Source: Candidatus Equadaptatus faecalis (GTDB taxonomy: Bacteria; Synergistota; Synergistia; Synergistales; Synergistaceae). From it: a stretch of DNA of 34,333 nt. This document shows, piece after piece, positions 13,546 to 21,573 of this stretch. The translations under genes were made by a program, and so were the position numbers. Location of the stretch: contig JAGHTZ010000081.1 in the NCBI GenBank assembly GCA_018065065.1, forward strand, positions 1 to 34,333. The letters run 5' to 3'. Below the pieces are notes generated by a model. That model was not told the origin of the DNA. It did no database searches and worked only from the letters and a program-made list of their open reading frames with translations. How positions within the stretch are numbered: position 1 is the stretch's first letter; each line of letters opens with the position of its first letter.

Positions 13546-13570
13546 CGCCGCCTATGCGGCGCTTTTTATT
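13546..13570 (+). terminator. Terminator of 5'-nucleotidase gene
   Basis: CGCCGC (13546-13551) and GCGGCG (13556-13561) form a stem with a CTAT loop, followed by CTTTTTATTT. It lies about 45 bases after the stop codon. Confidence 0.85.
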
Positions 13571-13712
13571 TCCCCCAAAAAAAGAACAGGCAATTCTGCG
13601 CTGCAAAAACAGGTAAAAATACTGAGGTGCAAAAATAAAAACTTTGTACAATTGTTCACAGACAGAGAGAAAGTTACCAGCATCTCTCCTTGACATATAT
13701 CCCCCTTAATGG

Positions 13713-13747
13713 ACAGACAGCGGCTTGCACCGCTGTCTGTTTTGTCT
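13713..13747 (+). terminator. Second strong hairpin with T-rich end
   Basis: A perfect 11-base-pair stem (ACAGACAGCGG 13713-13723 with CCGCTGTCTGT 13730-13740) is followed by TTTGTCTT on the plus strand. No gene precedes it after the first terminator, so it may be a backup terminator or the 3' end of a small RNA from 13571-13740. Confidence 0.6.
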
Positions 13748-13770
13748 TATATTAAATGTTCCGTATAAAT

Positions 13771-13792
13771 AATTTGGGCAGTTTTGTATACT
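13771..13792. repeat. TTGGGCAGTTTT-TATA motif, copy A
   Basis: AATTTGGGCAGTTTTGTATA lies just downstream of the M20 gene stop. The core recurs at 16058-16080 and 16275-16295 near dinD. Function unknown. Confidence 0.4.
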
Positions 13793-13793
13793 A

Positions 13794-14957
13794 TTAATTC
13801 TTTAATAGCTGTAATATTGCTTTTGTTTGCACCTCTATGCCGAGAGGTATGCAGCTTTCATTTGCGTTAAATTTTGCGTTGTGTATCGGGGCATTGTATT
13901 TCCCTTCATACCCGCATCCAAGATGCCAGAAACAGCTCGGCCTTGCCTGAGCGAAGTAGGCAAAATCTTCTGTGCCTAGGCTCGGAGTCTTTTCCTGCGT
14001 AACCTTGTCTGCTCCGAATACCTCTTTGGCAGCGCCGTGCACCACACTGACAACCGTATCGTCATTTGTAAGCGCCGTGTAGCTCGGGCGCAGTTCAAGC
14101 TCGGCTTCCCCGCCGTATGCCTGCGCAACACCTTCCGCAACTGCTTTGACACGCTCACGCAGTCTCATTCTCGTTTCTTCAGAAAGCGAGCGAAGTATTC
14201 CAACAAGCTCAGCTTCTGCCGGAATGACGTTGCCTGCGGTTCCGGCGGTAAATTTGCCTACCGTTACCACCCCTGCCTCGTAAGGCGCAAGGTTTCTGCT
14301 GGAAATGCTCTGCAGCGCCGTAACAATCTGCGAGGCCAGAACTATCGTATCCACCCCGCTGTCAGGGTGTGCTCCGTGGCAGCCTTTCCCACGTACGCGA
14401 AGTGTAAATTCGTCAGACGCCGCCATCATCTGTCCGTATTTAAAGCCGGCTTCACCGGCAAGATATCCGGGCTCAACATGCAGCCCTACAATCTGTTTCA
14501 CGTACGGGTTTTCAAGCACACCTGCTTTTATCATTCTGTCAGCTCCGCCTGTCGTCTCTTCCGCAGGCTGGAAGAAGAATTTGACTGTTCCGCCGAGTTC
14601 GTTTTCGTGCTGTTTCAGGAGCATGGCTATACCAAGTACAATTGACGCGTGCATATCGTGCCCGCAGGCATGCATGCAGCCTTTGTTTTCCGATGCAAAA
14701 TCCACCCCGCTGTCCTCCGTTACCGGCAGCGCGTCTATGTCAGCGCGTACACCGACACAGGGTTCGCCGCCTGTACCCACCTGTGCGCAGACTGCGGTGC
14801 CGTCAAGCAAAACGTCATATTTGACGCCGTATTTGTCAAGCTGCTTCGTAATGCGCAGAACCGTTTCCTGTTCGCTTCCGCTCTGCGACGGATGACGGTG
14901 CACGTCTCTGCGGAAAGCAATAATTTCAGGCAAAAGTTTCTGTATTTCTTCTCTCAT
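13794..14957 (-). CDS. M20-family amidohydrolase (IAA-amino acid/hippurate hydrolase-like)
   Basis: A 387-residue cytosolic metallopeptidase of the M20D branch (hippurate hydrolase, N-acyl-amino-acid amidohydrolase, or N-acetyldiaminopimelate deacetylase). Metal and catalytic motifs are present: GVRADIDALPV, MHACGHDMH with the catalytic Cys/His set, QPAEETTGGA, and near the end SLGTEDFAYF and NAPIHNAKFN. A dimerisation domain lies at about residues 180-290. It removes acyl groups from acylated amino acids or short peptides. The ATG at 14957 follows GGGAG by nine bases; a TTG three codons upstream touches that site. The gene is alone between 5'-nucleotidase and dinD. The precise acyl substrate cannot be read from sequence. 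Confidence 0.9.
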   Translation of the reverse strand: MREEIQKLLPEIIAFRRDVHRHPSQSGSEQETVLRITKQLDKYGVKYDVLLDGTAVCAQVGTGGEPCVGVRADIDALPVTEDSGVDFASENKGCMHACGHDMHASIVLGIAMLLKQHENELGGTVKFFFQPAEETTGGADRMIKAGVLENPYVKQIVGLHVEPGYLAGEAGFKYGQMMAASDEFTLRVRGKGCHGAHPDSGVDTIVLASQIVTALQSISSRNLAPYEAGVVTVGKFTAGTAGNVIPAEAELVGILRSLSEETRMRLRERVKAVAEGVAQAYGGEAELELRPSYTALTNDDTVVSVVHGAAKEVFGADKVTQEKTPSLGTEDFAYFAQARPSCFWHLGCGYEGKYNAPIHNAKFNANESCIPLGIEVQTKAILQLLKN

Positions 14958-15066
14958 TTTTAACAACTCCCTGTTTAGCAGCCGACCATTGTCTGCCGGC
15001 CGTCAGCTTTAATTCTTTTTATTTTTCCGGCTAATTGCTGACGGCGTACAGCCAAAAGCTGCATGT

Positions 15067-15921
15067 CTATTCGTCCAGCATAAGCTCTTCCGGATGCTCC
15101 GAAAGTTTTTCTATTCTTTCCCTTTCTATTTCGCTGATGGTTTTCTTAGGAACACTCATGTTTTCGGGCATTGTACCGCCAACCTTTTCTATCGCAGCGC
15201 GCACCTCTTTGCCGACAATATAATGTATCTCGTTCGCCAGCTGCAAATCCGACACGTTTTCCTTTTTCAGCTTCTCTTCCGTCTGCGTTATGCGGAAAAG
15301 ATTTGCCGCAAGCTCGGCGCTTTCCATGAAATCAAGGATTTTTTCGTCCTCTTTCAGTCCTTTTTTCTCATGTATCTGGTCAACGGTCATGCCGCCGTAA
15401 AGCCCCATGTATCCTGAGTTCTGGAATATTTTGTAGTCGTCTCCGGAAAGAACTCCCGCCTTGTGTGCGGCTTCCGCAAGCATCCTGTTCCAGACGCGTA
15501 TATCGCCGCGCACTGCGAGCCTCTTTTTGTCCTCGTCCAGCTGGTTAAAGATTTCGGCAACCTCCGTGCGGCGCGTCTGAATGGCAAAATAGGTCTGTCC
15601 GCAGGCAATAACTTCCTTTTTCGGGTCGCCGTTCTGGACGATAAGATAACAGGCGTAGCGAGACAGCTCGTAATCGTTGATTTCCTTAGTTGCCACGCCG
15701 GTTTTTACAATTTTGTTGACCTCAACAAAATTGTCGGAAAGCGGGCTTTTGCTGTTTATGCAGGCTATCATGGCACGGTCAATAACCTTGGAAAAATTGC
15801 GCCATTCCTTATATTCAAGCGCTGCGGAAAGCTCGCGCGCCGACCAGAATTCGCTCCCGTCTTCCCTTGTATGTTTTATTCCGTCAAAGGTGACGTATTC
15901 TTTTGCCTGAAGATTTGCCAT
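15067..15921 (-). CDS. dinD: DNA-damage-inducible protein D (DinD)
   Basis: A 284-residue DinD homologue. The N-terminal BRO-N-like part (EYVTFDGIKHTREDGSEFWSAREL...) is followed by the typical DYELSRYACYLIVQNGDP motif and IACGQTYFAIQTRRTE, then a conserved C-terminal half (SGYMGLYGGMTVDQIHEKKGL...). In E. coli DinD is SOS-induced and inhibits RecA filament activities; whether that applies here is unknown. GGGGGTG lies six bases upstream of the ATG at 15921; longer frames include a cysteine-rich non-conserved stretch and are rejected. I see no clear LexA box, but palindromes lie upstream. Its C-terminal module resembles that of the BRO-like protein at 4510-5361. It stands between unrelated genes. 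Confidence 0.88.
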   Translation of the reverse strand: MANLQAKEYVTFDGIKHTREDGSEFWSARELSAALEYKEWRNFSKVIDRAMIACINSKSPLSDNFVEVNKIVKTGVATKEINDYELSRYACYLIVQNGDPKKEVIACGQTYFAIQTRRTEVAEIFNQLDEDKKRLAVRGDIRVWNRMLAEAAHKAGVLSGDDYKIFQNSGYMGLYGGMTVDQIHEKKGLKEDEKILDFMESAELAANLFRITQTEEKLKKENVSDLQLANEIHYIVGKEVRAAIEKVGGTMPENMSVPKKTISEIERERIEKLSEHPEELMLDE

Positions 15922-15949
15922 AAACACACCCCCGAATCTTTTCACGGAC

Positions 15950-15955
15950 ATTATA
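15950..15955 (-). promoter_or_regulatory. -10 box of dinD
   Basis: TATAAT on the minus strand (15955-15950), 28 bases upstream of the start codon. The -35 region is poor (GTTTTT), which would suit a regulated promoter. Confidence 0.45.
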
Positions 15956-16057
15956 CAACATATCGGGGCAGGAAAAACAGCAGGATATTCAATGCAAAAG
16001 CAGAGGCAAAATGCAAAACAGTTTTTTCTCCAATATATACATTTCATTGGATCTATA

Positions 16058-16080
16058 ATCATTTGGGCAGTTTATATATA
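16058..16080. repeat. TTGGGCAGTTT-TATA motif, copy B
   Basis: ATTTGGGCAGTTTATATATA, upstream of dinD; matches copies A (13771-13792) and C (16275-16295). Confidence 0.4.
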
Positions 16081-16082
16081 GC

Positions 16083-16105
16083 AATATTATATATTATATA
16101 ATATT
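16083..16105. repeat. AT-rich 23-base perfect palindrome
   Basis: Arms AATATTATATA and TATATAATATT flank a single T. It lies in the 600-base gene-free stretch between dinD and the AsmA-like gene, next to repeat copy B. Confidence 0.5.
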
Positions 16106-16200
16106 TACATAAACATTGCCCCTCATTTGCAACACTCGTTTTCGTCTGCGGAACAAATCGCTGTGCGGCGCATCGCGCGCACGTTTATTCATTATATGCC

Positions 16201-16238
16201 CGCAAATCAAGAAACAGCACTGTTTCCAGCGGTTTGCG
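16201..16238. promoter_or_regulatory. Nested inverted repeat, possible operator
   Basis: An inner perfect palindrome GAAACAGCACTGTTTC (16211-16226) is enclosed by CGCAAA (16201-16206) and TTTGCG (16233-16238). The spacing and symmetry suit a dimeric repressor. It is about 280 bases from both flanking genes, so its target is unclear. Besides this, repeat copies B and C and the AT palindrome, I see nothing in 15956-16471. Confidence 0.35.
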
Positions 16239-16274
16239 CATTATCATCCCCGTCCGCGTTTCTTTGTATATTGT

Positions 16275-16295
16275 TAATTGGGCAGTTTTATATAT
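16275..16295. repeat. TTGGGCAGTTTT-TATA motif, copy C
   Basis: AATTGGGCAGTTTTATATAT; third copy of the motif seen at 13771 and 16058, in the same orientation. Confidence 0.4.
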
Positions 16296-16471
16296 GTAAC
16301 AACATACATAAAACTTGATGTTTGTATATTTTATGTTTGCTTCAAAAACACGTGGATTTTCTTCCGGCTCCTGATTTGAAAACCCTACAAGTCCCCCTTT
16401 TCTTCACGCTCTCTTTTCGCAAAAAACGCTAAAACGTTAATTTTTCCGTTAAATTCAGCATTTTTCCTGTT

Positions 16472-16501
16472 TTGTGGTAGAATTTACTGTGTCTGTATAC
16501 T
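16472..16501 (+). promoter_or_regulatory. Putative promoter of AsmA-like gene
   Basis: TTGTGG (16472-16477) and TATACT (16496-16501) are spaced by 18 bases, shortly before an AAGGAGGGG ribosome binding site. It could drive the long plus-strand run that begins with the AsmA-like gene. Confidence 0.4.
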
Positions 16502-16521
16502 ATAGATAAGGAGGGGCTTCC

Positions 16522-19500
16522 ATGAACATGCCGAAGTTGCTGTCAACGCGCACCGCTGCTGTGTTTGTGCTTGTTCTGGCAGTCTGCTCAGCCTCAGTTT
16601 TTGCCCTGTCCAAAGTTAATTTTCTTGAAAAAACTGCCATGAACTATGCCAAGCCTATGCTTGAAAAAAAACTCAACGCAGATATGGCGTCTTCTCCGTT
16701 CTCCGGCAACCCCGTTACCGGTTTCCGCGCTGCAGACGTAGTACTGAGCCGCAGCGGCGAAGAGCTTGTAACCATAAAGAACCTTAAAATCACTCTTTCT
16801 GTCAGCGATTCAATATACAAACACACGCCGAAACTGAAGCTTGAAGCAAGCGGCATACAGACCAGCGTTGACAAATTCAACAGGCTTATACCGCATAGTG
16901 ATTCTCCGGAACCAAGCAGCATAATCATCAGCGAAGCCGTTATTAACGACTCCAGGCTTGATACCGAATTCGGCGTGCTGCAGTTTGACAACAGTTCAGT
17001 CCGCATAGGAAACAGTCAGACGTATAGTCTGGATATTAACGCAAAAATAGAAGATATTGCTGTATTTTCCCTGAAAGGCGGCGTCGAAAAACGCAAAGGA
17101 AACTGGACTGCAGATTCTCTCAAACTGAGACTGGACGACGGCTCCGCCTTTGTTGACGGCGCAGTTTATCCTGTTCCAGATGCAAAAATTTCAGCGGAAA
17201 AGCTTAATCTGAGCAAAATTGCCGCTGTATTTCCCGAAGTGCGCCGTTTCGGCGTCCGCGGAATTCTGACTTCCGACCTTACGTTCAAGGGCACAGGCAG
17301 ACAGCTCGAAACTGCAGGCAGTATGTCGCTGACAAACGCTCTGATACACGGCATTCCTCTTGAAGCGCTTACTGCACGCTGGACGTACGGGAATGAAATG
17401 CTTGACGCAGTTTTCAACGAAGAAAAGCTTGCAAATTCAGCTCTGACCGGAATGCTTAAATTTGACGGCAGGAAAGGAAAACAGTCTCTTGAGGCAGACC
17501 TTTTCACACAAAAGCTGCACCTCGCTACGCTGACGGAACAGTTTAAAGACCAGCTTGGCGGCATAAAAACGCTGCCGCAGGGAACAATTTCGGGAGCCAA
17601 AGTAAAACTCAAAGGACCTCTTACGGCACTCACGGGCAGCATTGAACTGCTGCCGTCCGACATAAATTACGGCGGGTTTGCTTTTAAAAACCTGAAAGGC
17701 TCTGCCGTATTTGACGGAAAAGCTCGCGGCAAAGTCGACTTTTCAACTCTGCACAACGGCAGGCCGCTGACGCTGACTGGAGTCCTCGCTTTTGCGGACA
17801 ACGTCCAGAACGATCTCAAATTTTCTACCGCCGGCTTCCGTCTGGAAGAATTGTACAACATCATTCCCGCTTTGAAAAAAGCGAACGTCAAAGGCACTGT
17901 TTCCACAGACGCCTCTTTGACAGGCACCATCAGCAAGCTGAAACTCAACGCAAAGCTTTCCTCGGAACGGCTTACCGCTGACAAGCTTGGCACAATCTCC
18001 GCTGTAAGGCTGGACGGAAACTATCTTCCAGGCAGCGGAAACTTTGAACTGAGCAGTTTTTCTGCCGTCTGGAACGGGGCAAAACTGAACACTTCAGGCA
18101 CACTGGACAACACTAAACAGAAACCCGTGCTGAATTTTTCCGGCCGTATCAGCGATTTTCAGACAGAACGCTTCTATCCGCTGCTCAGCTTCATGGACAA
18201 CATCAACCTGAAAACAAGCTTAAACGCAGACTTCAAAGCAGGCGGTTCTCTTTCCGACATTCAGGCGGACGCGCGGCTGACATCCGGTGCCGGTACTCTC
18301 ATGAAAGGGCTTGAGCTGCATTCTGCCTCAGCAGAACTGCATTACAAAGACAATAAAATCATCGTTGACCCTCTTACGCTGGTCACTTCGTGCGGCATTC
18401 TGAAGTCACGCGCAGAGTCAATTGTCAAAGGCGGTACTAACTGGAGCTGGGAGGCTGACGTCGACCGTCTGAGAATGCGCGTTATAAACGGGCTTTTCGG
18501 CATGCATGAAGACATTAAAGGAATTATGTCAGGCAAAATAAAGCTTTACAGCATAGGCCAGGGGATGCACTGGACAGGAGATTTTAAAGATTCGGCATTC
18601 CTCTGGAGAACGTTCCGCTTCGACTCATTTACAGGAACCGCAAACGGCACCAAAGACCTCGTCAATCTGGATGACATAAAGTTTGAAATATGCGGCGGCA
18701 AAGGTATCGCAAAGGGTCAGGTTACCATAGGCAAAACGCTTTCCACATCTATGCTCGACGTAAATCTGAAAACTGACGGAATAAACATTTACGAAGTCAC
18801 CCGCAGACACCTGCCGAAAGTACATAATATCCAGGGCCTTGTAGCCGGCAGCTGCAAAGTGACAGGAAGCATTGCGGAGCCTGTCTTCAAAGGTGTTGTC
18901 AAGCTTTCGCCGCTGCGCGTCAGCACAGCTTACATTCCGGAACTGACGGCAGCCGGTGAAGGCAGTCTGTCGCATATTTTCTGTAAAAAAATCCGTATTT
19001 CTCTGCCGGAAGGAAGCGCAAAAGGTAGCGCTTCGCTGCAGAAGACGGAAAATAACTGGCACTGCAAAGCAAAACTTGACGGCAGCGGAATAGACGTAAA
19101 GAAACTGCTCCGCTTTACCTCTGACAGCGTAAAATCAATGCTTGACGGCAAAATTGACGCAAACGTCGAATTTGACTGTCCGCTGAACGAATTTATGGCA
19201 AAAGGCACTCTGACAACAGACATGTTCCGCATTAAGGGTCTGCAGTTTGAGAAAGTTAAGGCCCCCTTCTACTTTGCAGACGGTTATTTTGTAGTTGAAG
19301 ATCTGGCATGCGCGACAAACAGCGGCACTGTTTCAGGAGGTCTGGCTTACAATACGGCAACAAACCGCTGGGGTGCAACCTGCGACGTCAGCAACCTGGA
19401 CATTGAAAAAGCATGCAAAGACATTTTCAAAAATTCCAAGGGCAAAATTACAGGCAAAGGTGCAATGAAAATACGCATCGGCGGCTATGCGTTCAATTTG

Positions 19501-20202
19501 GGAAGCCTTATGGCAGCGGGAACCATTCAGGCAACAGACGGGGAAATCGCCGGCTTCAAATTTGTTGACGCCGCAAAGAAATTTACAAAGAACAAACCTC
19601 TGCGCTACAAAAAACTGCAGACAACTTTCCGCTACGACAACGAAACCTTGATTTTCCTGCCGGGAACTCAGGCTATAGCGCCGGACGGAGATCCTGTCTA
19701 CAGAGTGGCAATGGCGGACGGATATATTACGCGCAAAGGCGACATGTCCGTTACCTGCCTGGGAAAATTCAACATCCGCGCACTGAATTCCCTGCTCGGA
19801 GGAATCAGCGGACTTATGGACATGAGCCGCACAATAACCACTCAGGGCATAAACAACATCGACACGAAAGAACTGCTGCAGAGTGTTCTCGGCGGGGTCT
19901 TGGGCGGCGCCACACGTTCGTCATTCCGCTTCGTTTCTCTCGGCTTAGGCGGAAACATCAGCTCTCCGAAACTGACAAAACTGGTTGTTGAATCCGACGC
20001 CAGAAAAAAACACCAGGGCTCAACAATACCAACGTCAAACAGCGACCCTGACGAAAGAAGAATACGGCAGGACGGCGACTTTACTTTTAAGCTTCATTTT
20101 GAAATACCGGTAGGCTACGGCAAAAGCTCCGAATCGGCAGATTTGCCGGGGCAGTTTATGCAGGACACGCTGAAAAGCCTTATTTCAAACATAACCTTCT
20201 AA
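16522..20202 (+). CDS. Large AsmA/TamB-like envelope protein
   Basis: A 1226-residue protein anchored by one N-terminal transmembrane segment (about residues 11-30) with the rest in the periplasm. The body is a long series of beta-rich repeats with alternating polar and hydrophobic residues, as in AsmA, YhdP and TamB, which form hydrophobic grooves spanning the periplasm to move phospholipids to the outer membrane. The C-terminal part (about 1000-1130: GKITGKGAMKIRIGGY, DGEIAGFKF, then YRVAMADGYITRKGDMSV) is the AsmA-like C-terminal region. Its presence shows a diderm envelope. AAGGAGGGG precedes the ATG by six to seven bases. cobU follows after 13 bases, so it probably heads the same transcript although its function differs. 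Lipid transport here is a family inference. Confidence 0.82.
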   Translation: MNMPKLLSTRTAAVFVLVLAVCSASVFALSKVNFLEKTAMNYAKPMLEKKLNADMASSPFSGNPVTGFRAADVVLSRSGEELVTIKNLKITLSVSDSIYKHTPKLKLEASGIQTSVDKFNRLIPHSDSPEPSSIIISEAVINDSRLDTEFGVLQFDNSSVRIGNSQTYSLDINAKIEDIAVFSLKGGVEKRKGNWTADSLKLRLDDGSAFVDGAVYPVPDAKISAEKLNLSKIAAVFPEVRRFGVRGILTSDLTFKGTGRQLETAGSMSLTNALIHGIPLEALTARWTYGNEMLDAVFNEEKLANSALTGMLKFDGRKGKQSLEADLFTQKLHLATLTEQFKDQLGGIKTLPQGTISGAKVKLKGPLTALTGSIELLPSDINYGGFAFKNLKGSAVFDGKARGKVDFSTLHNGRPLTLTGVLAFADNVQNDLKFSTAGFRLEELYNIIPALKKANVKGTVSTDASLTGTISKLKLNAKLSSERLTADKLGTISAVRLDGNYLPGSGNFELSSFSAVWNGAKLNTSGTLDNTKQKPVLNFSGRISDFQTERFYPLLSFMDNINLKTSLNADFKAGGSLSDIQADARLTSGAGTLMKGLELHSASAELHYKDNKIIVDPLTLVTSCGILKSRAESIVKGGTNWSWEADVDRLRMRVINGLFGMHEDIKGIMSGKIKLYSIGQGMHWTGDFKDSAFLWRTFRFDSFTGTANGTKDLVNLDDIKFEICGGKGIAKGQVTIGKTLSTSMLDVNLKTDGINIYEVTRRHLPKVHNIQGLVAGSCKVTGSIAEPVFKGVVKLSPLRVSTAYIPELTAAGEGSLSHIFCKKIRISLPEGSAKGSASLQKTENNWHCKAKLDGSGIDVKKLLRFTSDSVKSMLDGKIDANVEFDCPLNEFMAKGTLTTDMFRIKGLQFEKVKAPFYFADGYFVVEDLACATNSGTVSGGLAYNTATNRWGATCDVSNLDIEKACKDIFKNSKGKITGKGAMKIRIGGYAFNLGSLMAAGTIQATDGEIAGFKFVDAAKKFTKNKPLRYKKLQTTFRYDNETLIFLPGTQAIAPDGDPVYRVAMADGYITRKGDMSVTCLGKFNIRALNSLLGGISGLMDMSRTITTQGINNIDTKELLQSVLGGVLGGATRSSFRFVSLGLGGNISSPKLTKLVVESDARKKHQGSTIPTSNSDPDERRIRQDGDFTFKLHFEIPVGYGKSSESADLPGQFMQDTLKSLISNITF

Positions 20203-20215
20203 GCAGGTGGAAATT

Positions 20216-20773
20216 ATGGATACAGGAATTACTCTGATACTGGGCGGCGCAAGAAGCGGAAAATCAACCTTTGCGGAACAGCTCGCCAGAAATTCGGGCA
20301 CTGCGGTTACCTATCTGGCAACTGCCGACGTCTGCGACAAAGAAATGGAAGAACGCGTCCGCATGCACAGAGAGCGCAGGCCGAAAGAATGGAACACGTG
20401 GGAAGGCTCGCCTGAAGAACTTCCCGAAGCTGTTGCAAAAATGGAAGGCACACTCATTCTGGACTGCCTGACAATGTGGCTGACACGGCTTATGTTTGCC
20501 ACGAACGCAGCCGAAAACGGCACGGAAGAAGAATGGCATGCGCGCGAACAGGAAATAAGGCAGCTGACGGAAGCACTTTGCAGCTCCGCAGGAAAAAATA
20601 CACACCTTATTATCGTCAGCAACGAAGTCGGCTTTGGAATAGTGCCCGAAAACAGGCTCGCCAGACGTTTCCGCGATATGCAGGGACGCATCAACCAGCT
20701 TGTCGCAAGCCGCGCGAAAAACGCAGCACTCATCGTTGCCGGCTACCCGCTGTGGGTAAAAACCGGAAAATAA
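20216..20773 (+). CDS. cobU: Adenosylcobinamide kinase/guanylyltransferase CobU
   Basis: A 185-residue bifunctional enzyme that phosphorylates adenosylcobinamide and then attaches GMP, giving adenosylcobinamide-GDP in the nucleotide-loop branch of B12 synthesis. The P-loop GGARSGKS is at residues 10-17, followed by TYLATADVCDKEME and RMHRERRPKEWNTWE, which includes the histidine that carries GMP. Later come LILDCLTMWLTRLM and SNEVGFGIVPENRLARRFRD, both CobU signatures. The ATG at 20216 follows AGGTGG by five bases; an upstream GTG lies inside that site. Length matches the family (about 180). cobS follows, so salvage of cobinamide is likely; corrin-ring synthesis genes are not in this window. 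Confidence 0.93.
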   Translation: MDTGITLILGGARSGKSTFAEQLARNSGTAVTYLATADVCDKEMEERVRMHRERRPKEWNTWEGSPEELPEAVAKMEGTLILDCLTMWLTRLMFATNAAENGTEEEWHAREQEIRQLTEALCSSAGKNTHLIIVSNEVGFGIVPENRLARRFRDMQGRINQLVASRAKNAALIVAGYPLWVKTGK

Positions 20774-20811
20774 AGCAGACACTCGGCTTACTTTTGAAAG
20801 GACAAACGGGC

Positions 20812-21573
20812 ATGGAAGAAACGAAAGACAAAAAACGCTGCGGTTTTAAAGACAGATTTGCGCTGATTTGGGCGCTGGAAACGCGTTTTCCTCTGCCGGA
20901 AAGCTGGTGGCCGAAAGAAACTGTCCCAGGCAGCAAATATGTTGCCCTGATTCCGCTTGCCGGAGGAATTCTCGGAGTTCTGACAGCACTTCTTGTCTGT
21001 ATTTTGTCCCACTATATCAGCCCGTATGCAGCGGCATGGCTCGGAGCAATGTTTTACGCGCTTGTCGGCTGGGGAATTCATCTGGACGGCTGGGCAGACG
21101 TGTGGGACGGAATAGGCTCCGGCAAAAGCGGCGAAGAGCTGCACGCTGTGATAAAAGACACGAAAACAGGCGCTTTTGCCATTATCGGAATTGTTCTTGC
21201 GCTCGGCACATGGACATCGCTTGCGGCTTACATACCGATTGAAAAACGCTTCTCCGCCATCGTTCTGGCGGCAGTCTGCGGACGCTTTGCTGAAGCATCC
21301 GCCTGCTATTTCGGGAAATATCCGTGGGAAAACGGACTTGTTGACTGCGTTGCGGCTTTTGACGGCGGAGATTTTGCACTGGCACTGCTCTGCATAGTTC
21401 CTTTCGCGTTCTTTGCGCTTGATTACTGCGCAATGTCCGCAATGCTCTGTTTTGTCATCGGGGCAATGGGCGCCTCGTACATGAACAAAAAAATGGGCGG
21501 CACCAACGGAGACGTACTCGGCGCCGTTGAAATTCTCGGCGAACTTGCAACGCTTCTGGTGTTTGCCGCATGA
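20812..21573 (+). CDS. cobS: Adenosylcobinamide-GDP ribazoletransferase CobS
   Basis: A 253-residue inner-membrane enzyme joining adenosylcobinamide-GDP to alpha-ribazole (or its phosphate), the last step of cobalamin assembly. It has about six hydrophobic segments. The acidic motif HLDGWADVWDGIGSG (H90, D92, D96, D100) and KDTKTGAFAIIG are the Mg-binding signatures, and GGTNGDVLGA is near the C-terminus. The N-terminal TRFPLPE segment is also typical. The ATG at 20812 follows AAAGGAC; the frame is open further upstream only because it runs through cobU out of phase. The end overlaps the next gene by four bases (ATGA). It shares its transcript with cobU and the methionine genes that use the cofactor. 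Confidence 0.93.
   Translation: MEETKDKKRCGFKDRFALIWALETRFPLPESWWPKETVPGSKYVALIPLAGGILGVLTALLVCILSHYISPYAAAWLGAMFYALVGWGIHLDGWADVWDGIGSGKSGEELHAVIKDTKTGAFAIIGIVLALGTWTSLAAYIPIEKRFSAIVLAAVCGRFAEASACYFGKYPWENGLVDCVAAFDGGDFALALLCIVPFAFFALDYCAMSAMLCFVIGAMGASYMNKKMGGTNGDVLGAVEILGELATLLVFAA

Noticed and set aside
20476-20811. Long N-terminal extension of the CobS frame
   Set aside because: It lies fully inside cobU out of phase; CobS homology and the ribosome binding site begin at 20812.
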